Below, in pieces: positions 1 through 13,700 of a stretch of DNA of 64,000 nt. The stretch comes from Sclerurus mexicanus (Eukaryota; Chordata; Aves; Passeriformes; Furnariidae): positions 2,055,707 through 2,119,706 of the forward strand of contig VWZF01013053.1 in assembly GCA_013396755.1 (NCBI GenBank). Direction: 5' to 3'. The stretch's first letter is position 1; every line of letters starts with the position of its first letter. The position numbers were made by a program, and so were the translations under genes. A model generated the notes under the pieces. That model made no database searches and was not told where the DNA came from. It saw nothing but the letters and a program-made list of their open reading frames with translations.

Positions 1-719
1 AACAGAATTTCTGTGTTAAGTCTTCAAATTTGTCATTCTCATCCTCCAATAGGTGCCATTACTTTGCCTCTCACCTCCTTACATATCTCTCTCCTTTGTG
101 TCACCTTCTTCAATGTGTCACCTTTCCCTGGACAAATACTTAGTTTTTCCCTTTTCCACTAAAATTTTTAACATCACCCTCCTTGGTAATAAACCGGTGT
201 CAAATATATTTCATAGCATTTCCATCCCAAGTCATTTGGCAGCTATTTTAAAAATAAGATTGTACAAGGATTAGCAAAGTCAACTATCTGTAAATATCGA
301 AGATGACTTAACCAAAGGGGAAGATGTAAGGCAACACAGTGACTAAAGCAAATATTTAAAATAGAAAAGCAGAGGAATAGAGTAGCTTTCTATCTCAACC
401 ATAGAAAATTCTTAAACAGCTATCCGGGTAAATTAAAAAACCCCTGGTTTATTCTTATGCTGGGATAAAATGCAGGTGATAGATTTTAAGATGGGGGATT
501 TTCTATCATACCTGAATATTGTAACTTTGCACAGTGTAGTTCAGACACTGCATGTTTAGTTGAGGTCAATAGCATTGTGTTATTGCCAGACACTGATAAA
601 TCTAGCTTCCATGTCTGCTTGAAAACTCTACTGGAAAAGGCATTAAAATAAGGAAAACTGAAACTGAATTAGGATTTTATGATGTTTGAGAAAGCTGCAA
701 ACCTGAGATAAAGGTGGGG

Positions 720-750
720 TTTTTTTCCTTTTTTTTTTTCTTTTTTTTTT
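720..750. repeat. T-rich low-complexity tract
   Basis: A run of T interrupted only by two short C-containing breaks, ending at AAATAGG. This is ordinary low-complexity vertebrate DNA. It could serve as a polypyrimidine tract on the plus strand, but no convincing exon follows directly. Confidence 0.85.
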
Positions 751-924
751 AAATAGGCACAATATGCATCTCAGGACAAGCTTGTGTTTGCTTCAGTGAA
801 ATGTGAATTTAAATGAAAGTGGATGGAAAATGGAAAACATCTCCATTTCTAATCATGCTGCTGTCTCATTAAGGATAGACAACATCCTGGTTCTAACTGA
901 GAAATTATTCTTTTTCTGTTGCAG

Positions 925-1052
925 AAGAACCTCGGGCTGGCTGAGTGAGATGTTCCTTATAAGAGTACTTCAGTGCTAACGACAATAACAATAAGGAAAC
1001 CAGCAATTCAATGCTGGAGGATGCTGCTGAGGAAACATTGACATGAGGGCAG
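925..1052 (+). other. Exon-like island, non-coding if real
   Basis: The 128-base segment is preceded by a good acceptor (TTCTTTTTCTGTTGCAG) and followed by a good donor (GGGCAG|GTAATT). All three forward frames contain stops (TGA or TAA within the first 60 bases or so). If it is spliced it would be an untranslated or long non-coding RNA exon. Acceptor-donor pairs of this quality arise by chance in tens of kilobases of AT-rich DNA, so this is only a candidate. Confidence 0.2.
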
Positions 1053-3621
1053 GTAATTAGTGCTGCTGCTTCTATTAAAATTAGGGGGAGGAAAAAACCA
1101 AAATGGAGTCATTTGAACAAGGTTATTAAATTGAAAAAAAAAATCTTATTTACACTGTGAATCCAGCTGAACTAAGTAAGCTAATTAATATGATGGGCAA
1201 ATTCTATTAACAGTAGAAAAAACCCTGAATTAACAATTAAAGTATAGAAAAGAAAAGTAAATATTTGGAGGACCAGGAAAAAGCTTAAAGAGCTTGAGTT
1301 GGTCAGTGTGGTGGAGTTGTTGCTCTTTAGCTTTTTTCTGACTCTTTAAAATAATCAAAGACACAACACTGGGTATTATCACTTTCAGCAGTGTAGAACC
1401 TTTCACTGTTGCCCAAATGAGATGGGGCGTATGTGTGGGAAGTGAGAAGAGAAAAATGAATCTGTTTGATCACCACATAGAATTTGATTTAGCCAAAGGT
1501 GGAAAAAAACCTTCATGTCAGACTTTTGCAGATCCTGGATGAATAATTCCAGTAGAAAATAGACCTCTGTGGTCTGTGGCTCTTTCTGCTATAGCATCAG
1601 TGAATCCCAGCAAGTTAGAGCAATTATGAGTTTGGTACAGACTCCTCAGTGAATATATACAGAATTAGCCAACTGGTAGTTCTTTCTGCAGATTCCAGGT
1701 AGCCTTTTTAGCAACAGAACAGTGTTTCATTTTTTCCCCCAGCTTTACTAGCAATGAAATTTTTCCTTCCAACTTTGAATGATGTTATTTGATTTAATGG
1801 AAAATTTTGAACTTCTTTCAGGTCAGGGATGGACTATTTCTCTTTCTATATAGTTCCTAGAATCATGGCTTCTTGATCTTGATTGGAGCCTTTCAGAGCT
1901 TCAAATAAATGGAACCATTTTTCTTGCTTATGCCTTTGCCCTTGTGTCTGGGGGATCGGGACTGGTTTGGGAATAGTGACCTGGATGTTGCACAGTAGAA
2001 AAATGAATAAGAATTCACACGTTTGGTAAAAATCAGAGATTTTTCTTTACAGCATTATCTGTTGCAGAAAAAAAAAATCTATTTCTTTCAGTCTGCCTTT
2101 TTTTTTTTCCTTGCTGCAATCAAATAAAATGCAGGGTTTAGTTCTGTGTCAATGAAAATTAATTAGCATAAATTGTAAACCCACTCTCCTTCTGAGAGCG
2201 CTAAGTTTCCTTGTTATTTCCTTTTAAATGGAATCCTAAAGGGGAAAAAATCAGATACCATGGCATAAATATTGCATTATACTTAACTGATTTATATTTA
2301 TAAAGCTAATTCAACTTCTTAATGCAATTCAAACAGGGAAAAGGCTTCTCTGTTAAGGCTGGTTTAGAAGTTGGATTGAGCATGCTGATGCAGTTAAAAT
2401 GAACTGGGGTTCTGGCCTGGTTGTCTCATTTTTTACATGACCTCTTCCCATTTTCTCATGTTATTTTCCTCAGTTTAGTAACGTGCTCTAGTGAATTTCT
2501 TTGCTAAGAAAATAACTTTGTGCAAAATACACATCTGAGGTGACAGCTGCTTCTGACCTTCATACATATTATATTATATGGTGCTGGTCAACTTCGAGCT
2601 CTGGCTTATTGGAAATTTAGCCCTTGACATTGTCCCTGTGTTGAGATCAGGACAAATGGAAATTGAAGGGCTTTTCACAGTGGAACATAAATGGCTGGCA
2701 CGATGCTAATCCTGCAGAGGTGCTGGGTAATGCCATAGCAGGTCAGGTGTATTTCCTGGTATTATGTGAAGTGCATCAAGTTACAGCAGGGATTAATAAG
2801 GCCCTCTAAAAGCTCAGTTTTTATGGTCCCTTTTATTCAAAAAAGGGAGTTAGTTGTTAGTTTTCAGAGACTAAAATATGAGAATCTTTAACTGAGATAT
2901 CTGCTACATGCAGCTGTTGCTGTGTATAAGTTACCATAACACAGCATTAAGAGCTTTCATGAACCAGAGATTTGAAACTCTCTCCAAGCAGGAGGGAGGT
3001 AGGAGCTGGTTAGACAAACTTCATTTTAGCTGGCTCACAGACAGGACAGGAAATTGTAAATATGAAATATGAACTCAGAATAATCTCCAACTGATTGCAA
3101 TTTTGCAGCAGAGCAAGAAAATACAGGTGGGGTCTGACATCTGGCATCGGACGTGTGACTCTGGACTATTTGTTCCACAGGATGAATTCAAACCACAGTT
3201 CCAGGTACTCAGACAGGTCACTCAGATGATTAGTTCTGTAAATGTAGATTCTGCTGTGTGGTGAAGGAGACAGATTAGAGTGAGAACTCTGGAAATTTTC
3301 TTTACAAGACCTGCCTAAGGCTGAACATTGCTCTTCTTGTCTGGCACACAGAAAGAATGGTTCTTTTTTGTCTCTGGAAACACACTTCCTACACTTAAAA
3401 CTGTGAAGTCACCCACCTTGAAGGCTGCTGAGGGGACTAACATTTCTAGAGAAATGACATTGATTAGACAGAAAACTGCACAGCTGTGCAATGCATCACT
3501 AGCAAAGAAAAATGGGTAAACCTAAACCTTCTGAAACAAAGACAATGCAGTCTTTTAGACAGTAGTACATGAGGTCTTGCTGTACCCTCTTCTTTCCACC
3601 TGTCATCACACAATTAAAAGA

Positions 3622-3848
3622 GTAGGTTTAGATGATATATTGGGAAGAAAGTCTTCCCTGTGAGGGTGGTGAGGCCCTGGCACAGTTTGCCCAGAGAAGT
3701 TGTGGATCCCCATCTCTGGAATTGTTCAAGGTCAGGCTGAGTGGGGCTTGGAGCAACCTGTTCTATTGGAAGGTCTCCCTACCCGTGGCAGGGGGTTTGG
3801 AACTAGATGGTCTTGATGGTCTCTTCTAACCCAAACCATTCTATGATG
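3622..3848 (+). mobile_element. CR1 LINE, 5'-truncated 3' end, plus strand
   Basis: This is the 3' terminal part of a chicken-repeat-1 (CR1) non-LTR retrotransposon in sense orientation. It starts inside the family's GATATTGGGAAGAAA-type block. It continues through GTGAGGGTGGTGAGG, the TTGCCCAGAGAAG block and the GGCAGGGGGTTTGGAACTAG block, and ends with ACCCAAACCATTCTATGAT. CR1 copies are usually heavily 5'-truncated and end in short ATTCTATG-type repeats rather than poly(A), as here. Several substitutions from the common avian 3' end show that the copy is old and inactive. The 65-codon open frame starting at 3632 is a by-product of this repeat. Confidence 0.94.
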
Positions 3849-4685
3849 CTTTGACACTTTAGTGTCAGTTCCATCTGCTGCTGCTGCTTTAGTCTGTGAT
3901 AGAACTTCATCTTGTTCATTCATGGTAAGGCAGGTCCATGTAGCAGCTGTGAATATGCAAACAGCCTGCGTGAGAACAAGTTGCCACCACTTCTCTCAAA
4001 TTGTAATGTCTCTGGACGGGTGTAAATGAAATGATTTAACTATGCCAGGGCAGGCTCTCATGGGGTGGCTACAAAAGTGTAGCTGGTCCTCTATTCTGAT
4101 GAAGCTGTTTGTGTGTGGTGGTAGTGTGTTTCTCAGGCAGAGAATAAAAGAAAGTTGGGCACAAACATGCCTCAGATTAGTACTGCTAAAGATGCTGGAA
4201 GAAAGACAGGGACCATCTGTTACAGAGCAGGTTCTGCTCCCCACAGGCACTAAACTAAAGGTTTCCTTTGGCTCACTGCTTTTAGGCTCCCTAGGGTTTC
4301 TGTTTAGGACTGCCCTTTTGCTCATCATCTGAGGATGTCTTTGATACCAGTAAGAGCAATCAAGTTTAAATTATTTGTTGGGGTTTTTTCCCCTTTTCTC
4401 TCTTTAATTAGCCTGTCTTGTTTCAAAAATACAGTTAGATACTACATCATTTCCCTAGACCAGTTATTGAGTCCCTGATTTTATTTAACAATTCTGTGAT
4501 ATGGCCAATACAACATCTCATGTTGGATAATTTATTTCCTCTCTGACATAGAAAGCCATTAGCCTTAACTATTTATTCAGTAACATTTTTGTTCTATTTA
4601 ATGGAGTCCAATCCATCTCCGGGATTAGCAGTGTGAATGCCAACCAAGCTTTTGCAAGTGTTTCCCAAAGGCCCAGTAGAAGTTC

Positions 4686-4733
4686 ATATTTTATGTAAAA
4701 TATAAATTGTAAAATATCATCTATTTTACAATT
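4686..4733. repeat. Two adjacent perfect AT-rich inverted repeats
   Basis: The first hairpin has arms ATATTTTA (4686-4693) and TAAAATAT (4696-4703) around a 2-base loop. The second has arms AATTGTAAAATA (4705-4716) and TATTTTACAATT (4722-4733) around a 5-base loop (TCATC). Both stems are perfect. They are too short and AT-rich for a typical microRNA precursor. They may be a relic of a small inverted-repeat element or simply chance in AT-rich DNA. Confidence 0.7.
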
Positions 4734-7700
4734 GTAATGTAGAGTTATTCATTGCCTATTCAAGAACAGGCATTTATCACAGCCTTGACTTCTGTAATTT
4801 TCCTATATTCCAGTCTAACTACCCAAGGTTAAAGTGGTCAGAGCATCATTATTCTGCTTCCACATTGTGACTTACAAGCACTTGAACTGGGATCAGGGAG
4901 GAGGCAGCAACAGATTGGCAAGGACATCTCACTGTCTCTAAGTCACTGGAATTGTGTGAGCTCCATGGACTTTATGAGTTCCAGTCTACACTAAATCATG
5001 GCACTGAACCTCAACAGGACAGATACTTTCAGTGATGAGCTTAGTATATCTGCATGGTAGATGACAAAGTAATGGTCAGAGAAGCCAGATTTGGGTAAAT
5101 ATTTGCGCCCCTTGACATGCTGGATTGAACTGGTGGCACGTACCTAGCGCTTAGGACATTGCACATCAGAAAGATTGCATAAAATAAACCCAACGCACCA
5201 AACAAAGAGAAGCAGCAGGAAGCTGGAGTCACCTTTGCTGCCAGCTTAGCCCTGGGAAGCTGGCAGGGGGGTGGAGATGACACGGTGTCGAGGGAATTGC
5301 ACTGGAGCAATGAGCAGTGCTCACCCGGCACAGCCCACACAGGGATCAGCCTCGTTCCTGCAGACACTTCCTCAGTGGATGCTGACCTTGCTGTCCTGGT
5401 GCATGCCATTAAAAACCATGCAGCAGGTGTGTGCTCCTGCCCTGTTGCACGTCAGCAACATCTCCCTAACCTCACAGACCTGCCCCTTCTTCTGTGGGAC
5501 CCCCTCACTGCCTGTGACCTCTGGCTGTGATTCCACCTCATGAGCTTCCTCAGGGAACTGAAAGTGTAAATATCTTTGTTGCCTTCTTTTTCACAGCTCT
5601 GAATTATCTCCCCTCCCTTCCGCATTATATCCATTGACTTTGTAACTGCCTTAACTTCTGGGAAGCATTTTAGCATCTAGAATGTGGGAATGTGTGGTCT
5701 TTTAATCGCATTTTCAAAAATAAAATCAGGGAAATTTCTAAAAACGAGAAAGAGAGAAGGTAGCTTGCGGAAGGTGTGCAGGCAGGTTTCTGGCCATGTC
5801 CTGGGCATTGCTGTAGGCACTGGTGTGATGTGGAGCATTTCCCTCTGAGCACCTGTCGAGCTTGAATGTCCATCCCACATAGGGGCACAATGAGAATTAT
5901 CTCTTTCGAGTGGGAGATTTTAATGAGGCAGGGAAGGTGGCTGTCTCTGAGTTTGCATTTTTAAGTGCTTACAACAGTGCAAACGAGAGCCTAGAGGCTT
6001 TTATCTCCTCTTTAATGTATGAGTACTTCTACAGCATAAGGAGAAGCGTTGTAAAAATGAAACAATGCCATACAATGACAAATTTAATAATCTTTATATT
6101 GTTTTTCTTCTCCATATAATTTCAAAATTCTGATATATATCACCTGCAAAAAATATACTCTGAGATGTAAGTTCATGCACAAATAATTTTTAGGCAACTG
6201 GTGATTCTTAGGCAGTATGTGAACTGTAATTATGGTAATCAAAATAAACCTGGAATTAAATTTTGTTTTCTACAAGTATTCTTCGTAATAAGAGCTTGAT
6301 ATTTTATGAAGGACAATAAAATGGTCCTGAAAAGACTCAATGAGCATTCTCTGTACATTATTATTATTTTTCTACTGTTAATTTAGTAACAACAGAACAT
6401 CACCAAGGGAAAAGAACACTGTCACCACCAGATCCTCTAGATATCATGACCTAGAAGACCTCCATGGTTGTCTAAGGATTCATGTCTAGATAGTCACTCC
6501 TCTCTGTGTCAGCAGTAAGGTGGTTACCAGCAGTATTTTGGTCAAAGTAGCTGCAGTGACCAATCTGATCCCTGCTGTAGCTCCCAGGACTCCACACTCA
6601 GAGGGATGCTCTCCAAACATGCCTGTCACTTCTTGGCTGTAGCAGGGAGATTTTCTTCTGCATCATTCCCTGAAACCTGAAGTGTTTTACCAGCTGCTTG
6701 CAACAATACAGAGTCAGATGGGGCAAGCAAAGTGGTGGGTTAATATGAATGTGTGTCCTCCTCAACATTCTCAGCCTTGTTACAGGCGCTGTCTGCTCAC
6801 AGCTCCAGTGCTGGCTTCAGGTATTAACCAAGCCCAGCTCAATCTGGAAACTCTCCTAATGGGCTTAACATCTTTATGCTGAAACCCCTCTGCTAACACA
6901 CTTATTACCATCCTTTAGTATGGGAGACCGATAGTTTTGAAATGGCAGTAAATCAACTTTTCCTGTCATCTGTTTGTCTCAACTAGGCCAGTGTGAAGTT
7001 GCCAGAAAAGAAATCTGAAACCAGAGTGAGACTCTGCATGTAGCAAAATTATCCCTTCTTCCCTCTTCTGCTCCAGAAATGTGTCTCCTGGACTAAGAGT
7101 GTCTAGATAGGGTTGTGAACATAATTGGTTTTCTAGTTTGGCCACTGAACTGAGAAATGAAAATATGTTCAGCTTGGGTCAATGTGATTTTTTTATTTTG
7201 GTTTAAATTTTTTTTTTTTGGCAACTGCTGTGAGTTTTTTCCTAGGTATAAATTAAGGAGACAAAAATTCATCTAGTTATTCCCAGCTAGGGAGCCACCC
7301 TAATGCAGTAATGTACAAGTTTATGACTCATCCACATATATAGAGTGTGCCCATCCTAAATTTGAGATCTCAGTCTGTTTTATTGCTGCTGGTGCTTTTC
7401 CCCTCTGATTTACTTTTTTCTTCAATTCTCAAAAATTAAAATGTCTTGCAGCATTCTGTCTTCCTTGAATTAAAGTCAATAACCTCTTTTTCTGACATCA
7501 AAGAACACACTTTCTATCAGATTATTTCATTCAAGTTGCCTCCTATGACCTCCCCAGCTTTCCCCCAGTACTTATTGATCACTGCTTAATTCTGTTTTTC
7601 TTCCCTGTCTCACTAAGAGATTTCAGTGAGGTCGCCCTAATTCACCATTCCTACATAAAATATCACCTTGTTTGTGATGTTTCGTGGGGTATTTGGTCAA

Positions 7701-10700
7701 CTAATACAGCATTTGAGTCCCGAACACATTTTTGTTCATTAGAACAACATTCGATTATTGTGAAACCATCTTCAGAGTTTATTCTAGAAGACTGAGATCT
7801 CTAAATGAATCAATGCCATATTTAAAGTCACAAATATTACATCTTTAAGACAGAGAATAAGTTGTGAGGTTAAAATTAAGCAGCTGTCTAAAATTAAGTT
7901 CTTGTATATGTGGTTTTTTGGCACTTTGGGCTGTATATTTAGTACTTATGAAGGAATATCCAATGTGTAGTGTGGTGAATAATGATTTAAATCCTTTTAC
8001 AAAGCTGAGAAGAGAGACAGGTGCTGAGAAAGACTTCTCTGAATCATCTGTAGAACAGAAAATGATGACTTTTTTTATGACAATATGAAAACGTAACGTC
8101 ACCTAATGATGAGTAACTAAATCAGACTTCACTTGTCCTTAATAGGTGTTACTTTTTGTCCTAATGCATAATTCAACTGGATTAATGGAAATCCCTCAAT
8201 TTAAGAACTTGCCAGACAGTAGTTTAATATACTACTTTTGTTGGTGAGCCACAATCTTACTGGATAAGTGATAAAATAGTTTGTCAGGCTGATCAAACAG
8301 GGCTAATTCCCAACACTTACATTTTCATTCTCCGTGGTTTCTATTCCTTGATTGTAAAACCCTCTAAGTAAGGGAGAACTTCCTGTAGATGGCAATGTTA
8401 CACTGGGATAAAAACTAGTGGAACCCCTACATCTAAGAGCTTTACTCTATTAATCAGTGAGGAAAGGCATTAATAGCAATTCGAGATACAGCTGCTGAAA
8501 CTGCTGCAGAGGTAAATATCTATAAACACATCATTAGTAGTAAAATGTAAGCTTGATTGGATCACTGTCGTTTGCTCTTACATGGACTTACTGAGGAATC
8601 ATGCTTGCTGGGTTATTTCTACCAATTTTGTGGATGGTTCAACAACAGCCAATTCTTACCTGGTTTAAACAGATGGCATTCATTTAATGGCCTCATCCTA
8701 ATTTTCTAGGAGAGCTGACATTGTTCCACTTAAAAGCATGGCAGTCTGCTGGGCCAGCTCGGACCCTTTCCTGCAACAACAGGGAAATCTTTGTGAGTTT
8801 TTGCTTTCTTCATGGATATCTTTTGATCCATTTATTTACTTTTCCCAAATGTTTTGCTGAGTCTCATTTTGCTTAGTGTATCTTTTCATCAATCCATTTG
8901 TATACAGGTTTCAGTTCCATCAAATGCTTAAATATCGGTACGTAAATATCTGATTTTTCATAGGTCCAGGTAGATGATTCAAAAGCTACTTGTGTCTTTA
9001 AGAAGCTTTGTTTTAAACCACACTTTCTCCTCACTTTCTTGATGATACTATGTGATTTGGGAATATATTTAGTTATTTGACAGGTAAAACAAGTGAGTTG
9101 GGAATCCAGCCCATGTGAGTTAAAAATCCAGTCACAGAGCCTACATAGCAAGTATTCAAAGCATTATCCAGGACTGAGTTTATGAGTGATCATTATGCAG
9201 AAATATATGTGAACAAGCCATCTGTTCCGGAACTTCAAATAATGAACAAAGTAGCCAAAGAAGTCAGCACAAAGAAATTTTGTAAATCAGTGATGACCTT
9301 AAATTAATCAAGTAAAGTATTCGCTGTGAAATGCTCATCCAGATCAACAAGCATAGAACTGAAAAGACATTTCTTGAGGCCAGGTCTTAGAGAACTTCCT
9401 GCAAACAGACCACTACAGTTCTGCACCACCATGTTGTAACTTTCTTTGCTATCTTAAATAATACATTTGTGAAATAAAGTGTTTTATTTGGAGGCCTGAG
9501 TAGCACTCATCAAATCACGTAGTTGGATGTCACTGTTGCATTTACTGGGTATAAGGATGATTGTGCACAGAAAATTATAAGCATTAATTTTGACCATGAA
9601 TTAAAGTTTTTCTCTGTTTTTACAGCCCACAGAACATATACAGTAGTGAAACCTGTGCTTCAGCTGGGAATCCTTTTTGTCTTAAGTGACCTTTTGCAAG
9701 TATCCCTTGGGTCTTCATTGCAATTTTGTTTGACCTTTTGTTAAAACCCAAGCTCTCCTACAACTGATATTTGGCAGAATGATTACTTGAGCAGAGATTC
9801 ATTGGAGAAGAATTCCAAAGGCTCCGACAGGATAACCAGCAGTAGGACACAGAGCTGCTCTCTGTTCTGACTCAACACACAGGCTGTATGTTAGTGAGGT
9901 TTCTCCTTAACAGACCAAAACAAGTCAGGTTAACGCTCGGAAAGAGAAATGCAGCCACCAGCTAAGGTGCTGTCTGGCATCACATCGTGGATGGATGGGA
10001 CTCACAGGTACACATGCATTTGGAGGAACAAAACGTGGGGGAGGGAACTGTAAACCAGTTCAGAGCTGGTGAGACTTTCTTTGGAGACTGGTATATTACA
10101 CATATTTTTAATTTTTTTTTAACCTTCAGAGTGAATTCCCTTCTAATGGTAATGACAAAAATGCCTCTAAGACTTCTGGCCAAATTTGTACTTCTGTGAC
10201 TACAAATTACACACCTGACAGAATTACAGTTCTGTTTTGGCACTGTGGATTTCCTTACATCATGCACCAAACATTCAGGGTTTCTTCCAGTTTGCCAGAC
10301 CAATTCTCCTACAGTGGTGTCAAGTTTTACATTTTTATGTCTCCAGTCCATAAATGATTTTGCATGAACAGCAACATGAAGAGAATCAGTTCCTTTCCTT
10401 TTGTTTTTATCTAAATGATTGCTTGTGTTTGTGAAATATGCTGGAATATCACTGGAAACATGGGATGACTATGAAGTGGTATTTCTGCTCAGCATAATTC
10501 TAGTTTCTTTCTCTTTCTTCATGGTATTCTGTAGTCTCCTAACCTTCAGTCCAATGACTGGTTAAGATATAAAGCTCCCTGCCAAATTCCATTTTTCTAT
10601 GAAACTGTTTCCCAGCTATGACCTGCAAAAGGCAGACCCCACCACAAAGAAGTGAGGAGATTGAACATAACTAGTGGGGACAGAGGATATTTCCTGGAAA

Positions 10701-13700
10701 AATTTCCTGGATGGTGTAAGATGTTTTTATTTCATACTCAAGGAAACCTGAGGATGTGTTTTGCCACGTTCTGAGGAAAGAGTAAAAATCAAGGTTTTTT
10801 TTTTAAAATTATATTTTCATTTTGTCTGCATACTTAAACCTTGAAATTTCTGATGGGCCTCATAGCACTAGTGAGTCTTTAAATGGATTTTTGGCCTAAT
10901 TAGCAAATGTGTGTCTTCCCTTCAACTTTAGGTACTGGGTTTAGAATTGAGCCCCCAACAGCAGCACAGAGGTCTTCAGAGCCTCAGCCACTGAGCACCT
11001 GTTTTATACCACTTGAATACTATTGATGGCAGTAGTGTATGAAGACATGAAGGAAACAAGAAGGTAACTGGTCATAAGATTAGACATTATATGTTTGTAA
11101 TATGTCTCAAGGCTAATTTAAATAAGAGGAAGTCTTTCCTTTATCCTCAGTGCATTTTAACTTGGGAAAAAAACAGGTAAAGATGAGAAACCCATAACTA
11201 ATGTCCTCCTGATCCTTTGTCTGAATTTTGACATGAATCTCCTTATTTTCTTTCTAGAATAATTTGATTAATTTATCTCTTGGAGCTGAGCCACTAATTC
11301 AGGGAACAAGTGATGAATTTAGCTTTCTGTTTACGGATGGTCCTTTGAGATGAGATAATGCTTTCACACAGCTTATCAGTTGTTTTTTTGAGAGTTGTTT
11401 TATTTTTTTTCCGTTTATTTCACTCTTTTCCTGGTGAATGGCTTGTTGTGATTATTTAGTAGTCAATATTTAACATGCAAGTCTTGTGGGTTCATTGTGA
11501 TAAGTAACACAATGCTGCGACTGTCTGTGTTGAGCAAACAGCACAGGAGAAGAGCCTGATGCTGTCCCCAGGACTGAGAAAGTCCCAAGGAGAAACAGCA
11601 ACTCAGGAAAGAGAAAGGGGCAGTTAGAAAATGTTAAAACTATTGTCTTGGCTTCACCAGACAGGCCTTTCTGGAAGCGTAATTCCTTGGAGACTTCCTG
11701 CTGTAAGGTTTATTGGGAGAGTGCAGAGCTCGTGTCAAATATTCGCTGTCATTTCTGTGCAGTAATTGCTTTGGGAGTGAGATCCTCATGAAGGCACAAC
11801 AGTCAGGTAAAGGCCTGGAATGTTTCAGGTAGAAGATTTTTGGAACAGTGCACCCACAACCCTTTCCTGAGGCTCCATGTGCATGTATAGAGTATAAGAT
11901 AAAACAGAAGGCCAGAAAGGATGCTGTATTGTGATGGTCTCAGCTGTGTGACCTGGTCTTTTCTGGACCCTTAAACGAAACAGTGAGAAAAGAGTAAATT
12001 TGGATTTGTGTGAAGATACCATTGACAAAAAAAAAAAATCAACAGAAGTCACGTTCCTAAATGATTCTGGAAAATCATCCCCTTCCCCTGCGAATGAATA
12101 CTGTTGCAATGAGCATTATTCCAAATGGAAGCCCTTAGACTATTTTATGCTTTGTGAAGCTGGGATGGCTTTGAATATTGTTATCATCCTTTCAATGAGA
12201 ACAATACTGCAGCAGAAAAATTAAACACAATGTCAGTCCTGATTTGCTAGAAATGATTGAAGGATCCCTGTTCTGAAAGCATAAGTGTATTTTCTTCTCC
12301 ATTCTCATCCTCCCCAGAAATTAAGAAATGACCTCTGAATCCCTGAGAGTATTTTCAGCAATGGGCCAATTTGTAGGTGTTCAGTTCATAAAGACTCCCT
12401 GCCAAACCACAGAAACCATTTCAGAACACTGGGCGGCTTGAAAATAGCAAACTGATGTGATACAATTCAGAATACTAGGACAGAGTTCTATTGTGTGTCC
12501 TTTGTGGCAAATTAAAAAATATCAACTACCTGCTTGTAATCACAGGCAGTATCCAAGTGTATTTCAACAGGAGTGGATGTTAGAGGCATCCAGATTTAAT
12601 TATAGCCTTGTTTAAGAAAAATTTGTAGCCTAATTGCAGTGCCATTGTCAGATGGTGGGGAAAGTTCCACTGTGGCACGACTGGTACGGTTGTAAGTACA
12701 GAATACTTTTTCCCCCCACTTTCAGGAATGTTAAGTGTGTAATACAGGGAAAATAGGTGAGGAAATATCTTCAGTGAATCATCTACTCATTTCCAATCTT
12801 CCTGAATTACCATTTCTTTTCAAACACAGCAGCACCCTACAGGGACAGTCTTCTTCACATGAATGCTAAATAGAACTGAGAAAAAAAAGTAATATTTTAA
12901 GACACATGGCCATGGTATCTGCAGTGTGATGTGATTTTTGGCACTGGAATAGAGGAATTATAAAGATGGTAATTTTTAATTCGGTCAAAAAACAATAATC
13001 TTGGTAAACGTGCTTTGTTAAATGGAGCAAAAATGTGTTTCTTTTAGAGTTTATGTTTACATGGTATGTAAAAGTAGAGTGGCAAATGTGATAATAAAAA
13101 CGTGCAGAAGACTCTGCTTTATTGTGTGATACAATTGACTGAATACTCATTATATTCAAGCACATTCTTCTGGCCTGATGCTAAGCATTAGCATTGTTTA
13201 AGATTAGCGTTATTTTTCTTTTAAAAAAGACATGATTTTTCTCATACTACCAAAAAATCCCCTATTCCACAAACCTTTAAATGCTAGTCATGTTTGTATG
13301 TCTCACTGCCTTGTGGTTTGGATAGCATCTTCTTCCCTTTGTCTGTTCAGATTATAATGTCTCTAAGGGTTTATTTTTCGTCTTCTGTGTGAAAACAAAA
13401 ACCCAAACATTCCCTTCCCCCATTTGCCACAATACAGAAATATAAATAATAGAAGACACATAGAAAAACAACTCTGTGCCAGAATGTCTCTTATTACTTG
13501 CTCTCACAGGTTGAGGACACAAAGACTGCCCTTTTACAAGTTCGAGGGTAGGTCTGAGACCCAAGGGATAGGTAGCTCTCTATTACTATGTGTATGCATG
13601 TATCTACAAATGTATACAAATATATAAATATAATGCTAGAAACGACAAGGGAATGACAACATCGGGAATGACATCTGAGCAGTGTATGGGATTAACACTG

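Larger units (their letters stand above)
1..3621. other. Unique non-coding sequence, no gene recognised
   Basis: AT-rich sequence with stop codons scattered through all frames. The only open frames are short (63-73 codons) and have no domain or motif I recognise. It holds a T-rich tract near 720-750, an exon-like but non-coding island at 925-1052, and a shorter T run near 2099-2110. No interspersed repeat tail, RNA gene or CpG island is visible. It is best read as intergenic or intronic sequence of a vertebrate genome. Confidence 0.7.

Noticed and set aside
7870..7900. Repeated TAAAATTAAG at an 18-base interval
   Set aside because: Only ten AT-rich bases are shared, readily explained by chance.
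9599..9744. TTCTCTGTTTTTACAG acceptor followed by an open frame with a hydrophobic stretch
   Set aside because: No usable donor follows (the nearest is GTATCC) and no polyadenylation context marks it as a terminal exon. More likely chance.
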